Shown here: piece after piece, positions 31,626-41,800 of the stretch
How positions within the stretch are numbered: the first letter of the stretch is position 1
Layout: every line of letters begins with the position of its first letter
Assembly (NCBI GenBank): GCA_949289935.1
Contig: CASEQD010000014.1
Span: 1-43,009, forward strand
Source: an uncultured Pseudomonadota bacterium
GTDB lineage: Bacteria; Pseudomonadota; Alphaproteobacteria; RF32; CAG-239
Reading direction: 5' to 3'
DNA: 43,009 nucleotides
The notes under the pieces: model-generated
What the model saw: the letters and a program-made list of their open reading frames with translations, nothing else
The model's database searches: none
Told to the model about the DNA's origin: nothing
Program-made: the position numbers and the translations under genes

Positions 31626-32143
31626 TATTTTTTTCTCCTGATTAACTTGTCTAAAAGTTTGAGATTGCTCGCATGATATAACGGAGCCAACTCATTTAAG
31701 CTATTCATATTGAGCCTACCAAATTCCTGCTCATCAATTCGTAAATCATCGAATAAAAGAGCACGCAACTCGTTTAAATTTTTAGCCGGTGGCAATGTGT
31801 AGAGCTTATCACACAATGCCTTTTCCGGTGTAGCAATCTGATAAGAATAACCGTTCTCTTCATGCAGCAAAATTCCCAACGGGTAAACTTCAGACGGAAT
31901 ATCTCTGTATGTGAAAATACCAAAATGGTTTTGATACTGCTTTGCTTTTCTTTTATTGAACGTTGCCGAAGTATAAGTCCGATAAACAGCCTCGGGAATA
32001 AGCGAATACACGGCCAATGCATAATCAAAAGATAAATACGAAGGCCCGAAAATTCTGCCGGCCAGATATTTACCGGAAACATTAGCATCGGTTTCATAAA
32101 GCCCGCGAGCAATAAGCATTAAATCATCAAACGAATATATCAT
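31625..32143 (-). CDS. AbiEi-type antitoxin / transcriptional repressor
   Basis: 172 residues from ATG 32143, which has AGGAGG 5-6 nt upstream; the frame stays open to 32191 but those codons overlap the promoter. AbiEi proteins bind their own promoter and counter AbiEii. Seen: the N-terminal winged-helix part (GKYLAGRIFGPSYLSFDYALAVYSLIPE), FGIFTYRDIP, and the C-terminal ATPEKALCDKLY. First gene of the pair. Confidence 0.88.
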   Translation of the reverse strand: MIYSFDDLMLIARGLYETDANVSGKYLAGRIFGPSYLSFDYALAVYSLIPEAVYRTYTSATFNKRKAKQYQNHFGIFTYRDIPSEVYPLGILLHEENGYSYQIATPEKALCDKLYTLPPAKNLNELRALLFDDLRIDEQEFGRLNMNSLNELAPLYHASNLKLLDKLIRRKK

Positions 32144-32148
32144 ATTTC

Positions 32149-32191
32149 CTCCAGATAATTCCATAATATAGCACTTTCTGGAGAAAATCAA
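32149..32191 (-). promoter_or_regulatory. Promoter and inverted-repeat operator of the AbiE pair
   Basis: On the minus strand TTGATT (32186-32191) and TATTAT (32163-32168) are 17 bp apart. A perfect 7-bp inverted repeat, CTCCAGA (32149-32155) and TCTGGAG (32177-32183), brackets the -10 box. It is a likely AbiEi binding site. Confidence 0.75.
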
Positions 32192-32245
32192 GGGCTTTAA
32201 ATAAAGTCTCCATCTTCTAACATATCCGTCATTCTTTTTCGGACC

Positions 32246-32983
32246 TTAGAATACTTTCTTTAAGCATAATTTATTAATTGGACATTCAGCACAATGTTTT
32301 TGCCGGGCCATACAAAATTGGCTTCCCACATACCATAGAAAAGGATCAAGCATACCCGGAAATTCTGGATAAATACTTCGAGCCTTGTAAATAATCATTT
32401 CATTTGACGCTTTTTCATCAATCAAACCTAAATTTATCATAATTTTTTTAACTTGGGAATCTGGAGAAATATCAATACTTTCCATATGTTCAAGTTTTAC
32501 ATTCATCATTCTTGTTAGAATATTAACAGCCATTGTGGCAATTTTTATGCCACATCCCTTAAATGCCAAAAAGTTATAAATAACGTCGGCACAATTTTCA
32601 GAACCTTTCCAGATACGTGATGCATCTCCCCCATACACTTCAACAATTTTTTTCACAGCTTCACAAAAAACATCAGACATATTTTTCTTAAAACGATGTT
32701 TAGTATGCTGCTCAAATATTGAGGAAATTGTCCCTGAAGAACATTTATTCCACTCGTTAATATCTGCTGTTCCAAGATGATTTTCTACAATAAATGGAAT
32801 ACTCCAAGCATCATTTGCCCGGATTTGCCGATCCATTAAGCAACCGATTACAAAAAAGTGAGGATACTTCTTGTATTTTTTTAACTTTTCAGGAGTTAAA
32901 CCTGAAGTCCGCTCGTTCTCATAATAATCTTTAGCTAATTTAACCAATGATTTTGTTATTTTATTCTTTTGAAGCTTATTCAT
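32246..32983 (-). CDS. Endonuclease III-like HhH protein with a 4Fe-4S motif
   Basis: 245 residues. The C-terminus has C-X6-C-X2-C-X5-C (CMARQKHCAECPINKLC), the exact spacing of the endonuclease III iron-sulfur cluster. The segment FKGCGIKIATMAVNIL (about 152-167) is a helix-hairpin-helix with the lysine at the catalytic place, and IDISPDSQV supplies the aspartate. Similarity elsewhere is low, so it is not a housekeeping Nth. AAGGAAAG precedes the ATG. Its position beside the AbiE pair and the ATPase suggests a defence role against modified DNA, which is inference. Confidence 0.78.
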   Translation of the reverse strand: MNKLQKNKITKSLVKLAKDYYENERTSGLTPEKLKKYKKYPHFFVIGCLMDRQIRANDAWSIPFIVENHLGTADINEWNKCSSGTISSIFEQHTKHRFKKNMSDVFCEAVKKIVEVYGGDASRIWKGSENCADVIYNFLAFKGCGIKIATMAVNILTRMMNVKLEHMESIDISPDSQVKKIMINLGLIDEKASNEMIIYKARSIYPEFPGMLDPFLWYVGSQFCMARQKHCAECPINKLCLKKVF

Positions 32984-33074
32984 GATCTTTCCTTAACTAA
33001 CATAAAAAACATTCATTCTTAATTAGACTTTAAAAATATGTCCTATTAGTTTTACTTATGAAATCTTCCATCTT

Positions 33075-34475
33075 CTATCTTTCCTTCAAACTTTCGTTCA
33101 AATATTTCATGACCGGAGAGAGGAGATATTCGATGACGCGGCGTTTGCCGGTTTTGATTTCGGCGGTCACGCTCATACCTGGCTTGAGCTGAATAATCTG
33201 TCCGTCAGCTTTGATTTTATTATCCAAGAGTGTCAGCCGGGCATTAAACACCAGCCCAAGCTTTTCGTCCTGTATCGCATCGCCGGAGATATTGCGGACT
33301 TTTCCCTTGATTGTGCCGTATTTGGTGAACGGAAAACTGTCGATTTTGATTTCCACGTCCTGCTCCGGCCGCACAAAGCCGATGTCTTTGTTCAAAATCT
33401 GCACTTCGGCCTCGAGTTTATAATCTTCCGGCACAAGGTTCATAATCGGCTTGGCAGTTTCGACCACGCCGCCCTTGGTATGATAGACCAGCTGCTGAAC
33501 ATAGCCAGAAAGCGGTGCTTTGACAATGGTTCGCTTTAAGGCTTCCTGATATTTAATCAGTTCCTGCTGGTAAGACGCAAGCTTCTCGCGGCTTTCGGTC
33601 AGCTCCTGCATGACATTCTTGTCAAACTCGGCCAGATATTGCCGCTGTTCTTTTTTGAGCGATTCAATATTCGCCTCGGTTTCCGCCATTTTCTTGGCCT
33701 GTACGTTGCGCTGTTCCTGCAAATTGGTTAATTCTTCTTCCTGTTCCAGAAAAGTCAGCCGCGCCAAAAGCTTCTTATCCACGAGGATTTTCTTTTTCTC
33801 AATCCGCTCCTGCACACTCGGCAGCAGTTTCTCAATGCGGGTCAAATCAGCCTGAATGGTGTCTTTTTCTTTCTCAGCCTTGGTAATCTGCCCGTTCAGA
33901 ACTTCAATCTTGGCCGCTTTTTCGGTCATCTGGCTTTTAAGCAAATCTGTGTGCATTTTAATTAAATATTCGTCAATATCCGGATTATAGCTGAAATTCT
34001 TCTCCGGATCATCCGATAACAGGGCTTTCAGCCTTGAAATCGCGATTTCCAAGGCTTCCATTTCGTTTTCCACCCGATTAATGTTCGCCAGAACCTCGGT
34101 CTGGTTAAATTTAATCAAATCCTGTCCTTCTTTGACATATTGCCCTTCCTGAACATAGATTTCTTCAATCTCGCTGTCGGTCAGGGTTTGAATGGTCTTG
34201 ATGTTTGAGGCAGGCATCAGTTTTCCGGCCGAGGTAGCGATAATGTCGATTTTGCCTAAGATTGACCACAAAATCAGCACTGTAAACATCAGCATGATGA
34301 CGTATGTCAATAACCTGGCCGCATGAGACGGCGGCATTTCGGTAACTTCCAAGACCGCCGGCAGGAACTCTTTTTCATGCTCGTTCATACCTTTGATTTT
34401 GCTGTCTTGGACGGCTTTTTCCTGCAACAGGGCCAGCTTGGCAATTTCCCAATATCTTTTGAGCTGCTCCATCAT
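33075..34475 (-). CDS. HlyD-type membrane fusion protein of a type I secretion system
   Basis: 466 residues from ATG 34475. It has a cytoplasmic N-terminus with LPAVLEVTEMPPS, one membrane helix (about 56-75), the lipoyl half-motif TSAGKLMPASNIKTIQT, long coiled coils (about 130-310), and a beta-barrel region APLSGYVQQLVYHTKGGVV...LKPGMSVTAEIKTGKRRVIEYLLSPV. It bridges the inner membrane ABC transporter and a TolC-like outer membrane channel; no tolC gene is in view. The start overlaps the HlyB stop by four bases, and GAGGAG is upstream. The frame is open to 34526 but that part lies inside hlyB. Confidence 0.94.
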   Translation of the reverse strand: MMEQLKRYWEIAKLALLQEKAVQDSKIKGMNEHEKEFLPAVLEVTEMPPSHAARLLTYVIMLMFTVLILWSILGKIDIIATSAGKLMPASNIKTIQTLTDSEIEEIYVQEGQYVKEGQDLIKFNQTEVLANINRVENEMEALEIAISRLKALLSDDPEKNFSYNPDIDEYLIKMHTDLLKSQMTEKAAKIEVLNGQITKAEKEKDTIQADLTRIEKLLPSVQERIEKKKILVDKKLLARLTFLEQEEELTNLQEQRNVQAKKMAETEANIESLKKEQRQYLAEFDKNVMQELTESREKLASYQQELIKYQEALKRTIVKAPLSGYVQQLVYHTKGGVVETAKPIMNLVPEDYKLEAEVQILNKDIGFVRPEQDVEIKIDSFPFTKYGTIKGKVRNISGDAIQDEKLGLVFNARLTLLDNKIKADGQIIQLKPGMSVTAEIKTGKRRVIEYLLSPVMKYLNESLKER

Positions 34476-36634
34476 GCCGCATTCTCCTCGTTGGCAGGCA
34501 CAATCGGCGTAGTCTGGCTGTTCCACAGATAAGCATAGCGCCCGCCGCGTTTCAAAAGCTCCTCATGGGTGCCGGTTTCGGTAATCTCGCCTTTTTCAAT
34601 AGTAATAATCTGGTCGCATTCCCGCACGGTCGAGAGCCGGTGCGCAATCATAAACACCGTCCGCCCTTTACAGATTGATGCCATATTCTGCTGGATAATC
34701 CGTTCGGATTCATAATCAAGCGCCGAGGTCGCCTCGTCAAAAATCAAAATCCGCGGATTGTTGACCAAAGCGCGAGCAATCGCAATTCGCTGCCGCTGTC
34801 CACCGGATAACGATGAGCCGCGTTCCTCAATAATCGTGTCATAGCCGTCCGGCAGTTCGGTAATAAAATCGTGCGCGCCGGCCAGCTTGGCTGCGGCAAT
34901 AATCCTGTCCATGGATATTGCCGGATTGGTCAGGGCGATATTTTCCCGCACACTCTTGTTAAATAAGTAGTTCTCCTGCAAAACGACGCCGATTTGCCGT
35001 CTTAACCATGCCGTATCGACGGTGGAAATGTCAATCCCGTCAATCAACACTTTGCCGGATTCCGGAATATACAGACGCTGAATCAGCTTGGTGACGGTCG
35101 ATTTGCCCGAACCGCTCGGCCCGACAAAACCGATTTTCTGTCCGGCCTTGACATTGAAACTCATCTTTTTGAGAATTTCCGGCCCATTCGGTACATAGCG
35201 GAACGTAATGTCCTTAAATTCCACATCGCCTTTAATCTCAGGCATTGAGCCTTTGGACAGGGTTTCGGTATTTTCGGCCGGATTGTTAAGAATGTCAGAA
35301 AGCTTTTCAATTGAGATTTTGGCCTGCTGAAAGTTTTGCCATAACTGCGCCAGGCGCAAAATCGGCTGCGTCACCCGCCCGGATAACATGTTAAAGGCAA
35401 TCAGCTGCCCGACCGAAAGTTCGCCTTTCATCACCAAACTTGCGCCGATCCACAAAGTCAGCGCCATGGTGATTTTTTGCACCAGTTGCACAAGCTGCCC
35501 GGCGATGTTGTTGATATGCGATGCCCGAAAAGAAGACCCGACATAAGCCGCCAACTGCTGTTCCCAACGCCGCTGCATTTGCGGTTCCACGGCCAAAGAC
35601 TTAACCGTTTCCACGCCAGAAACCGCTTCCACCAGAAAACATTGGTTCTCCGCCCCGCGCTGAAAACGCTCATCAATCCGCGCCCGCAAAATCGGCGTAA
35701 AGAACAAAGACAGCAGCACATAAAACGGGATTGAGAGCAAAACCAAGAGAGTCAAAGTCTTGGAATAAAAGAACATCACCGTAAAAAAGATAATGGTAAA
35801 AAAGAAGTCGATAATCAGGGTTAAGGTCGAACCGGTCAAAAAGTTACGAATACTTTCCAGCTCATGCACCCGCGCCACCGTATCACCGACCCGCCGCACC
35901 CCGAAATAAGACAGCGGCAGCCGGATAAGATGTTTGAACAAACTCGCGCCCAGCTCCACATCAACCCGGGTGGTGGTGTGCGAGAAGGTATAAGTTCGCA
36001 ACCCGCCAAGCAGAGTTTCAAAAATCCCGATGCAGATTAACGCCACCATCAACACGTCAAGGCTCGACAACCCGCGGTTGACCAGCACCTTATCAATCAC
36101 CACCTGAAACAACAGCGGCGATACCAGCGCAAACAGCTGTAAAAAGAATGAAGCCAGAATAACCTCGCCGAACAGCCTGCGATATTTGACCACTGCCGGA
36201 ATAAACCATGAAATGTCAAACTTGCGGTTTTTGCCGTTGATAAACTCACGGCAGGTCATCATCAAGAGCCTGCCGTTCCATCTGTCCATAAATTCTTCTT
36301 TATTCAAAACCTCCGGGTGGTTGCCTTTGGCGGGGTCTTGAATTAAAGCCTTGTCTTCCGCAACTTTGCCGAGAATAAAATAAGCGCCGTCTTTGCTCTG
36401 GGCAATTGCCGGCAGCGCTGTCTTGTCCAACCGTTCCCACTTGGTCTCGACAAAGCGGGCTTTGAATGAAAATTCTTTGGCCAGCTGCAACAACTCATAT
36501 TCTTCAAAATGCGAATTCTGCCGGTCATATTTATGCTTGATTTGGTCAATGGAGATTGGCTTTTCAAAATAATTGGCCATAATCGCAAAACACGCCAGCC
36601 CGGTGTCAATGTCTTGAAAAGAAGTATTATCCAT
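34472..36634 (-). CDS. HlyB-type ABC transporter of a type I secretion system
   Basis: 720 residues. The N-terminal C39-like domain (about 1-135) has DTGLACFAIMANYF; the catalytic Cys of true C39 peptidases (DCG) is Thr here, so it is a docking, not cleaving, domain as in HlyB. Six membrane helices follow (about 150-430). The ATPase domain shows Walker A GPSGSGKST, the ABC signature LSGGQRQRIAIARAL, Walker B ILIFDEATSALD and the H-loop IAHRLSTV. The pair exports unfolded RTX proteins, most likely the one encoded divergently at 38882. Confidence 0.95.
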   Translation of the reverse strand: MDNTSFQDIDTGLACFAIMANYFEKPISIDQIKHKYDRQNSHFEEYELLQLAKEFSFKARFVETKWERLDKTALPAIAQSKDGAYFILGKVAEDKALIQDPAKGNHPEVLNKEEFMDRWNGRLLMMTCREFINGKNRKFDISWFIPAVVKYRRLFGEVILASFFLQLFALVSPLLFQVVIDKVLVNRGLSSLDVLMVALICIGIFETLLGGLRTYTFSHTTTRVDVELGASLFKHLIRLPLSYFGVRRVGDTVARVHELESIRNFLTGSTLTLIIDFFFTIIFFTVMFFYSKTLTLLVLLSIPFYVLLSLFFTPILRARIDERFQRGAENQCFLVEAVSGVETVKSLAVEPQMQRRWEQQLAAYVGSSFRASHINNIAGQLVQLVQKITMALTLWIGASLVMKGELSVGQLIAFNMLSGRVTQPILRLAQLWQNFQQAKISIEKLSDILNNPAENTETLSKGSMPEIKGDVEFKDITFRYVPNGPEILKKMSFNVKAGQKIGFVGPSGSGKSTVTKLIQRLYIPESGKVLIDGIDISTVDTAWLRRQIGVVLQENYLFNKSVRENIALTNPAISMDRIIAAAKLAGAHDFITELPDGYDTIIEERGSSLSGGQRQRIAIARALVNNPRILIFDEATSALDYESERIIQQNMASICKGRTVFMIAHRLSTVRECDQIITIEKGEITETGTHEELLKRGGRYAYLWNSQTTPIVPANEENAA

Positions 36635-36911
36635 GGTTGCTCACAAGTCAGTTGTAAAGCTTTAATGAAAAATATCATAAAGAGAGGAAAACAAAAAATA
36701 AAGCAAAAATTTACACTTATTGATAAATAGTTTCCAGAATAAGAATAATCTGGAGTTTTATCCACAGGGCCAAAGCAAGTACCACTAACGGTTTAAGAAG
36801 AAACCTAACAAAACATTAATAGAACGATAAAAATAAAAAATAATTTTCTTGCATAATTAATATTATAGAGTGAAACTAATAACAAAATTACTTTTAATGA
36901 GAGAGGTTGGA
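36635..36911. other. Divergent intergenic region between the secretion and RTX operons
   Basis: 277 bp, very AT-rich on the right side. TTGCATAATTAATATTATAG at 36850-36870 could hold a promoter for the plus-strand genes but no convincing -35/-10 pair is seen. GAGAGAGG stands before the ATG at 36912. Confidence 0.4.
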
Positions 36912-37082
36912 ATGAACTATTATACGGAACGGCCGATTAACGGCCATCCCCATGGACTACCTCCATCGGACATTGTTTCAGGTGTTTCGTTCGTTTCGAC
37001 TGCCTCTCAGATTTCAAATTATGTTTTCAATCATCATCAAACCTTTGCCGCTCACCCGGCAAAGGTTTTGTTGTATAAATAA
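36912..37082 (+). CDS. 56-residue ORF that runs through a terminator-like hairpin
   Basis: Starts MNYYTERPINGHPHGLPPSD, continues DIVSGVSFVSTASQISNYVFNHH and ends AKVLLYK. GAGAGAGG lies 5-9 nt before the ATG. It has no signal peptide. Its last 15 codons are the hairpin at 37040-37067, so translation could affect termination ahead of the ankyrin/RTX genes. I do not recognise it. It might be a leader ORF or a small secretion-related peptide. Confidence 0.5.
   Translation: MNYYTERPINGHPHGLPPSDIVSGVSFVSTASQISNYVFNHHQTFAAHPAKVLLYK
37040..37071 (+). terminator. Terminator or attenuator inside the 56-residue ORF
   Basis: AACCTTTGCCG (37040-37050), loop CTCACC, CGGCAAAGGTT (37057-37067), then TTTG: an 11-bp perfect stem. 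Confidence 0.75.
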
Positions 37083-37104
37083 AAGTTTTTAATATGGAGG
37101 AAAA

Positions 37105-38010
37105 ATGAAAATAATAAAATTTATAACTTTAATCATAATAACTTTTTATACTAATTTTGCATTTGCACAAAATGAAATATCTCAAATTGATGATAAACAA
37201 GCCTTTGAAGCTATTTTAACTGGTTCGCCGGATGATGTAAAAAAGCTAATTCAAAATGGATATAATGTAAACAATGTGTATTTATGTAATACACCTCTAA
37301 CAACAGCTGTTAAAAGCGCCATTTATGGTTTGCAGCAACAAGCTTCTCCCTCAACTGCACTTGAAAAAATTAAAATTTTAATAGAGGCAGGAGCCGACAT
37401 AAATAAAGTTCCATGTTCTGGGAAAGGAATGTCTGCTCTGAATTGGGCTGTTATATTGCCAGGTCAGTTTAAAAATATGGGGAATATGTCTGTTGCTATT
37501 TTTAACAATATGATTCAAACAGGCGTAGGACAGTGCAATTTACCGCCAATAATATCAAAACCATGCAAAGATATAACAGCTTCTGAAAAAGAAAGTATCA
37601 ATAAAACTATACATACATCATTTGTCGAAATGGGAAAACAATGGACTCCATATTTTATGGAGATTATTGATTACTTAGTCAGTAATGGTGCCAATATTAA
37701 TGGAAACAATCTAAATAGGAAACAAGTGATGCCGATCCATTTAGCAGCATCAAACCCTCAAGAAATAACATTGGATCCCTTGAAATATTTAATTCAAAAA
37801 GGAGCTGATATCAATATTCAAGATAGCGATGGAAATACTCCTTTATTTTGGGCTTATGGGACTCAAAATCACAATGCCGTTGAAATACTGAAAAAAGCTG
37901 GTGCCGATATAAATATCAAAAATAAAAACGGTGCATCATATAATGAAGTCATGACTAGAATGATTCAGGGTATGCTTGTAAATCTCAATCTTGAATTCAA
38001 TAATAAGTAA
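37105..38010 (+). CDS. Secreted ankyrin-repeat protein
   Basis: 301 residues with a signal peptide (about 1-21, ending AFA-Q). Ankyrin repeats are seen at about 31-60 (AFEAILTGSPDDVKKLIQNGYNVNN), 85-110 (KIKILIEAGADINKV), 195-225 (IIDYLVSNGANINGNN), 230-255 (LKYLIQKGADINIQDSDGNTPLFWA) and 265-290 (AVEILKKAGADINIKNKNGASY). The protein is a protein-binding scaffold, probably periplasmic. GGAGG precedes the ATG. It is the first full gene of the RTX operon; ankyrin proteins in such positions can act as specific inhibitors of exported toxins, which is only a guess here. Confidence 0.85.
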   Translation: MKIIKFITLIIITFYTNFAFAQNEISQIDDKQAFEAILTGSPDDVKKLIQNGYNVNNVYLCNTPLTTAVKSAIYGLQQQASPSTALEKIKILIEAGADINKVPCSGKGMSALNWAVILPGQFKNMGNMSVAIFNNMIQTGVGQCNLPPIISKPCKDITASEKESINKTIHTSFVEMGKQWTPYFMEIIDYLVSNGANINGNNLNRKQVMPIHLAASNPQEITLDPLKYLIQKGADINIQDSDGNTPLFWAYGTQNHNAVEILKKAGADINIKNKNGASYNEVMTRMIQGMLVNLNLEFNNK

Positions 38011-38024
38011 AAAGGTATGTGCCC

Positions 38025-38870
38025 ATGAAAGAGTTTAAAGTTCAATACTTATTAGCTGAACAATTAAATAATTTTAGAGAGAATATTTTATATACTAATC
38101 AAGATATAAAATATTGGAGAAATTTTAACAAAGAAAGAAATAACTTCATATACAAATTATTTTGCCTATTTTCTCTCATATATATATTATTTTTACAAAC
38201 AAAAGTTTTTTATCAAAATAATTCTTCTGCAGTAGGTATGCTTTTTTTAACAACATTTTTTTTAATTTACATATTAATTTGTTGGAAAAAGCCAATTTTA
38301 AAAATACATGAGCTTGGAAGTTTGTTGTCTCCTTTTCTTTTAATTAAGCTTATAAAAAAATATTCTGATGATAGTAAAATTTCCCCAAAAGACATTGTAA
38401 AGATTATAACTAAAAGAATTTTGATTTTAAGTATATTAGTTATAGGCACACTATTCTTTTTTGAGTACGGAAAGTCTTATTCATATTTTCATTATGACAA
38501 TAATTTCTGGAAAAATTTTTTTAACGATATTTTTGTTTGGAATGCAGTTTTAAGCCCCAATATTTTCCTAAACTATTTCTTCGTTATTTCAGTGTTATGC
38601 TGTATGTTAGCCATTTTTAGTAATCCTTTTTATTGTTTTGAGCGAATTTTGATTAGAAAAAAAGTAGAAGGAAAAGGTTATTTCGATTTTATTTGGGTTC
38701 TTGTAATAGGAACCATATTGTTGTTATCGTTAAATTCCAATCACTTACTCTATTTATTAAAAAATTTAAATGAACTTTTTTTAATGGCAATTGTTGGGCT
38801 AATTTATTTAGCTATGTTTTTGCTTTCATTTTTATATTTTTATTTAGTTTACCACAACTATAAACAATAG
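38025..38870 (+). CDS. Polytopic inner-membrane protein, unknown function
   Basis: 281 residues. Hydrophobic helices are visible at about 42-62, 72-90, 130-150, 178-205, 222-242 and 250-275, giving about six membrane spans after a hydrophilic N-terminus (1-40). ATG 38025 has AAAGG about 9 nt before it and is preferred to GTG 38019. Not recognised. It lies 14 nt after the ankyrin gene and 11 nt before the RTX gene, so the three are one operon. It may protect the cell from, or help release, the RTX protein. Confidence 0.7.
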   Translation: MKEFKVQYLLAEQLNNFRENILYTNQDIKYWRNFNKERNNFIYKLFCLFSLIYILFLQTKVFYQNNSSAVGMLFLTTFFLIYILICWKKPILKIHELGSLLSPFLLIKLIKKYSDDSKISPKDIVKIITKRILILSILVIGTLFFFEYGKSYSYFHYDNNFWKNFFNDIFVWNAVLSPNIFLNYFFVISVLCCMLAIFSNPFYCFERILIRKKVEGKGYFDFIWVLVIGTILLLSLNSNHLLYLLKNLNELFLMAIVGLIYLAMFLLSFLYFYLVYHNYKQ

Positions 38871-38881
38871 GAGAAAATAAT

Positions 38882-41800
38882 ATGTCTAGCATTTCTTTTC
38901 AAGATGTAAAAAGCACACTCCAAAATAATTTTATGTCTTTAGGGTGTTCTCCCGCAGCAGTCAACCAATTGTTAACAGATGATTTTGTTAATGGAATAAT
39001 CACAATTTGTGAACAAAATCAGAATCAATATAATGGAGAAATATTAGCCTGTGTAGAAAATCTTAATAATTCGCCAAACCTTTCAACTGGAAAAATTTTT
39101 CATGATACATTCTATATAGAAGCGAAAAAAGATGGTATTGTCAAAGATATTATTGAGTATTTAAATAAAAACATAAATATAAGTTTATCAGAAACACCTA
39201 CTCCAGCCTTACTGAGCTTGCAGAATCTCAATGAGAACACAAGTACCTTAAATACTGGTGATGACATAACGATAGGTAAAGGTGCAATTGTTGTCCTAGG
39301 AGCATTGTCAATCATGGCTTTGGTTGCTGGAGGTCCTGCTGGATTTGCTACATTTATGTTGGCAACAGTGTATGTTGGAGGAATCTTTTTTGAATTTGAT
39401 GAAAATGGAAATCTCAGATATAAAGAAGCTGACTATCTAAAAGACATTGACAATTATATGTCTACAGCCACAACAACGCGCTCTCCGCTGATTGTGGATT
39501 TAGATGGTGATGGCGTGGAAACAACAACTACGGAAGATGGAACACATTTCGATCATGATAATAACGGATTTGCTGAAAAAACTTCTTGGGTCGGAAAAGA
39601 TGATGGCCTTTTGGTTAGAGATATTAACGGAAACGGACAGATTGATGATGGAACAGAGTTATTTGGAAATAATTCCATTCTGTCTAATGGGCAAAAAGCC
39701 GTTAATGGTTTTGAAGCATTAAAAGATTTAGATTCTAATAATAACGGTATTTTTGATAGTTCAGATACGGCATGGAACCAAGTTAACATATGGAAAGATT
39801 CCAACCAGAATGGAAAAATTGATGAGGGGGAATTGTTAACTCTGGAACAAGCTGAAATTGAAAGCATTGATTTAGATTACCAAAATTCAAACACCGTAGA
39901 TATTAACGGCAATACTATCGGTCAGACAGGATCTTTTGATAAAGAAAACGGAACTCAGGGAAGTATAAGCGATATTTGGTTTAATACCGATTTAATGGAT
40001 ACTGTTGATAAGACCAATATTGATATCCCTGCTGACATAGCCGCTTTGCCTAATGTCAGTGGTTTTGGTAATGTACATGATTTACATACAGCAATGGCTT
40101 TGGATTCTTCCGGTGAATTAAAAGCCTTAGTTCAGCAATATGTTGCCGAAACAGATTCTGAAGCTCGTCAGCAAATTTTGTATAACATTATATATCATTG
40201 GACTGGTGTTCAAGATGAGCCAATTGATGGGCGTGATCCGACCCAAGTTTACGGAAAAGTTATTGATGATACGCGCAAACTTGAAGCATTAGAAGAGTTT
40301 ATGGGGGAAGAATATCTTGGAACCTGGTGTTGGGGAGAACGAGATCCTAACCCACACGGCCCAGCAGCTCCGTATATATTACGTGCTTTTGATATTTTAG
40401 CAGAATATGTTAATAATGAACTACTGGCACAAACTCATTACAAACTTTTGCTGGAAAATGTGACACTGACATGGAATGCTGGCACGCAAAATTGGGATAT
40501 CGACGTTTCTAAAACTGTCGCCCTGCTCGGTGAAATGTATCAATCTAGTGCAGAGAAAGGATTTTTGACTTTTTATGAATTTTCAACATTGTTGCAGAAG
40601 CAAAATTTGTCTGACGAATTGCTTGATGATGTTAATAAAGCTTTTAAAGCAGCGGGGAATCCTGACGGAAGCGATTTTGATGCTTTGTTATGCCAGTTCG
40701 GTGAGATTGTTGTTACAGAAGGAGATGATGTTATTAACGGTGATGACAATAACAACATCTATTTTGGTTTAGGAGGCAATGACGTTATTTATGGCGGTGC
40801 AGGTAATGATACTTTAGACGGTGGTGCCGGAAATGATAATATTTTTGGCGAAGATGGAAATGATATCTTGATCGGAAATGAAGGTAATGATTACCTTATT
40901 GGTGGCAATGGTGCTGATACCTATGTTTTTAACCCCGGTTTTGGCAATGATGCCATTGATAATTCTGATGATAATGCTTCTGCAAATGAACCCGATATTA
41001 TCCAATTCGGAGAAGGAATTTTAGCATCAAAAACAACTTTAGGCCGTCAAGGTTTTGATCTTATTATCACAATTTCATATGATCCAGATGAAGAAGGCAA
41101 TACACGCCCGAACGATTCAATCCGTGTTTATAGCTATTTTGACCAACAAGGAACATCAAGCGCTACGGTTAATTCTATTGTGTTTGCAGATGGTACAAAT
41201 TGGGATTATGAATATGTTATCGGCCACTGGAATAGCATCCCCGGTGTGAATGGCGGAGAAACTTTAGAAGGAAATAATGAAGATAATACTATAAATGGGA
41301 CATCTTACAATGATATTCTGATCGGTAATGGAGGCAATGATATTATTAATGCCGGAGATGGTAATGATCGTTTGCTTGGCGGAACCGGAAGCGATACATT
41401 AAACGGTGGCTCAGGTGATGATACCTATCTATGGAATTGGGGTGATGGAATGGACACTATTTCCGATACTGGCAACCATGATAAAATCTCCTTTGGTGAC
41501 AGTATTACATATAGCGATCTTAAGTTTCGCCAAGAAGGGGGGAATTTAAGAATTACTGTCAAAAACAATGAAAATCAAGGACTTCTGCTAAATAGCTTTT
41601 TCTCCGGGTTAAGCTATAAAATTGAGGATTTGTATTTTCAAGATGGTTCAATTGTCCATTTATCAGAAATTCCGCTAATACTACATCAGCTAAATACAGA
41701 TGAAACTATTAACCTTACTGGAAACGGCGATACTGTATATGCTAATGGCGGAGACGACAGAGTCAACGGCGGACAAGGCAATGATACGATTTTCGGTGGT

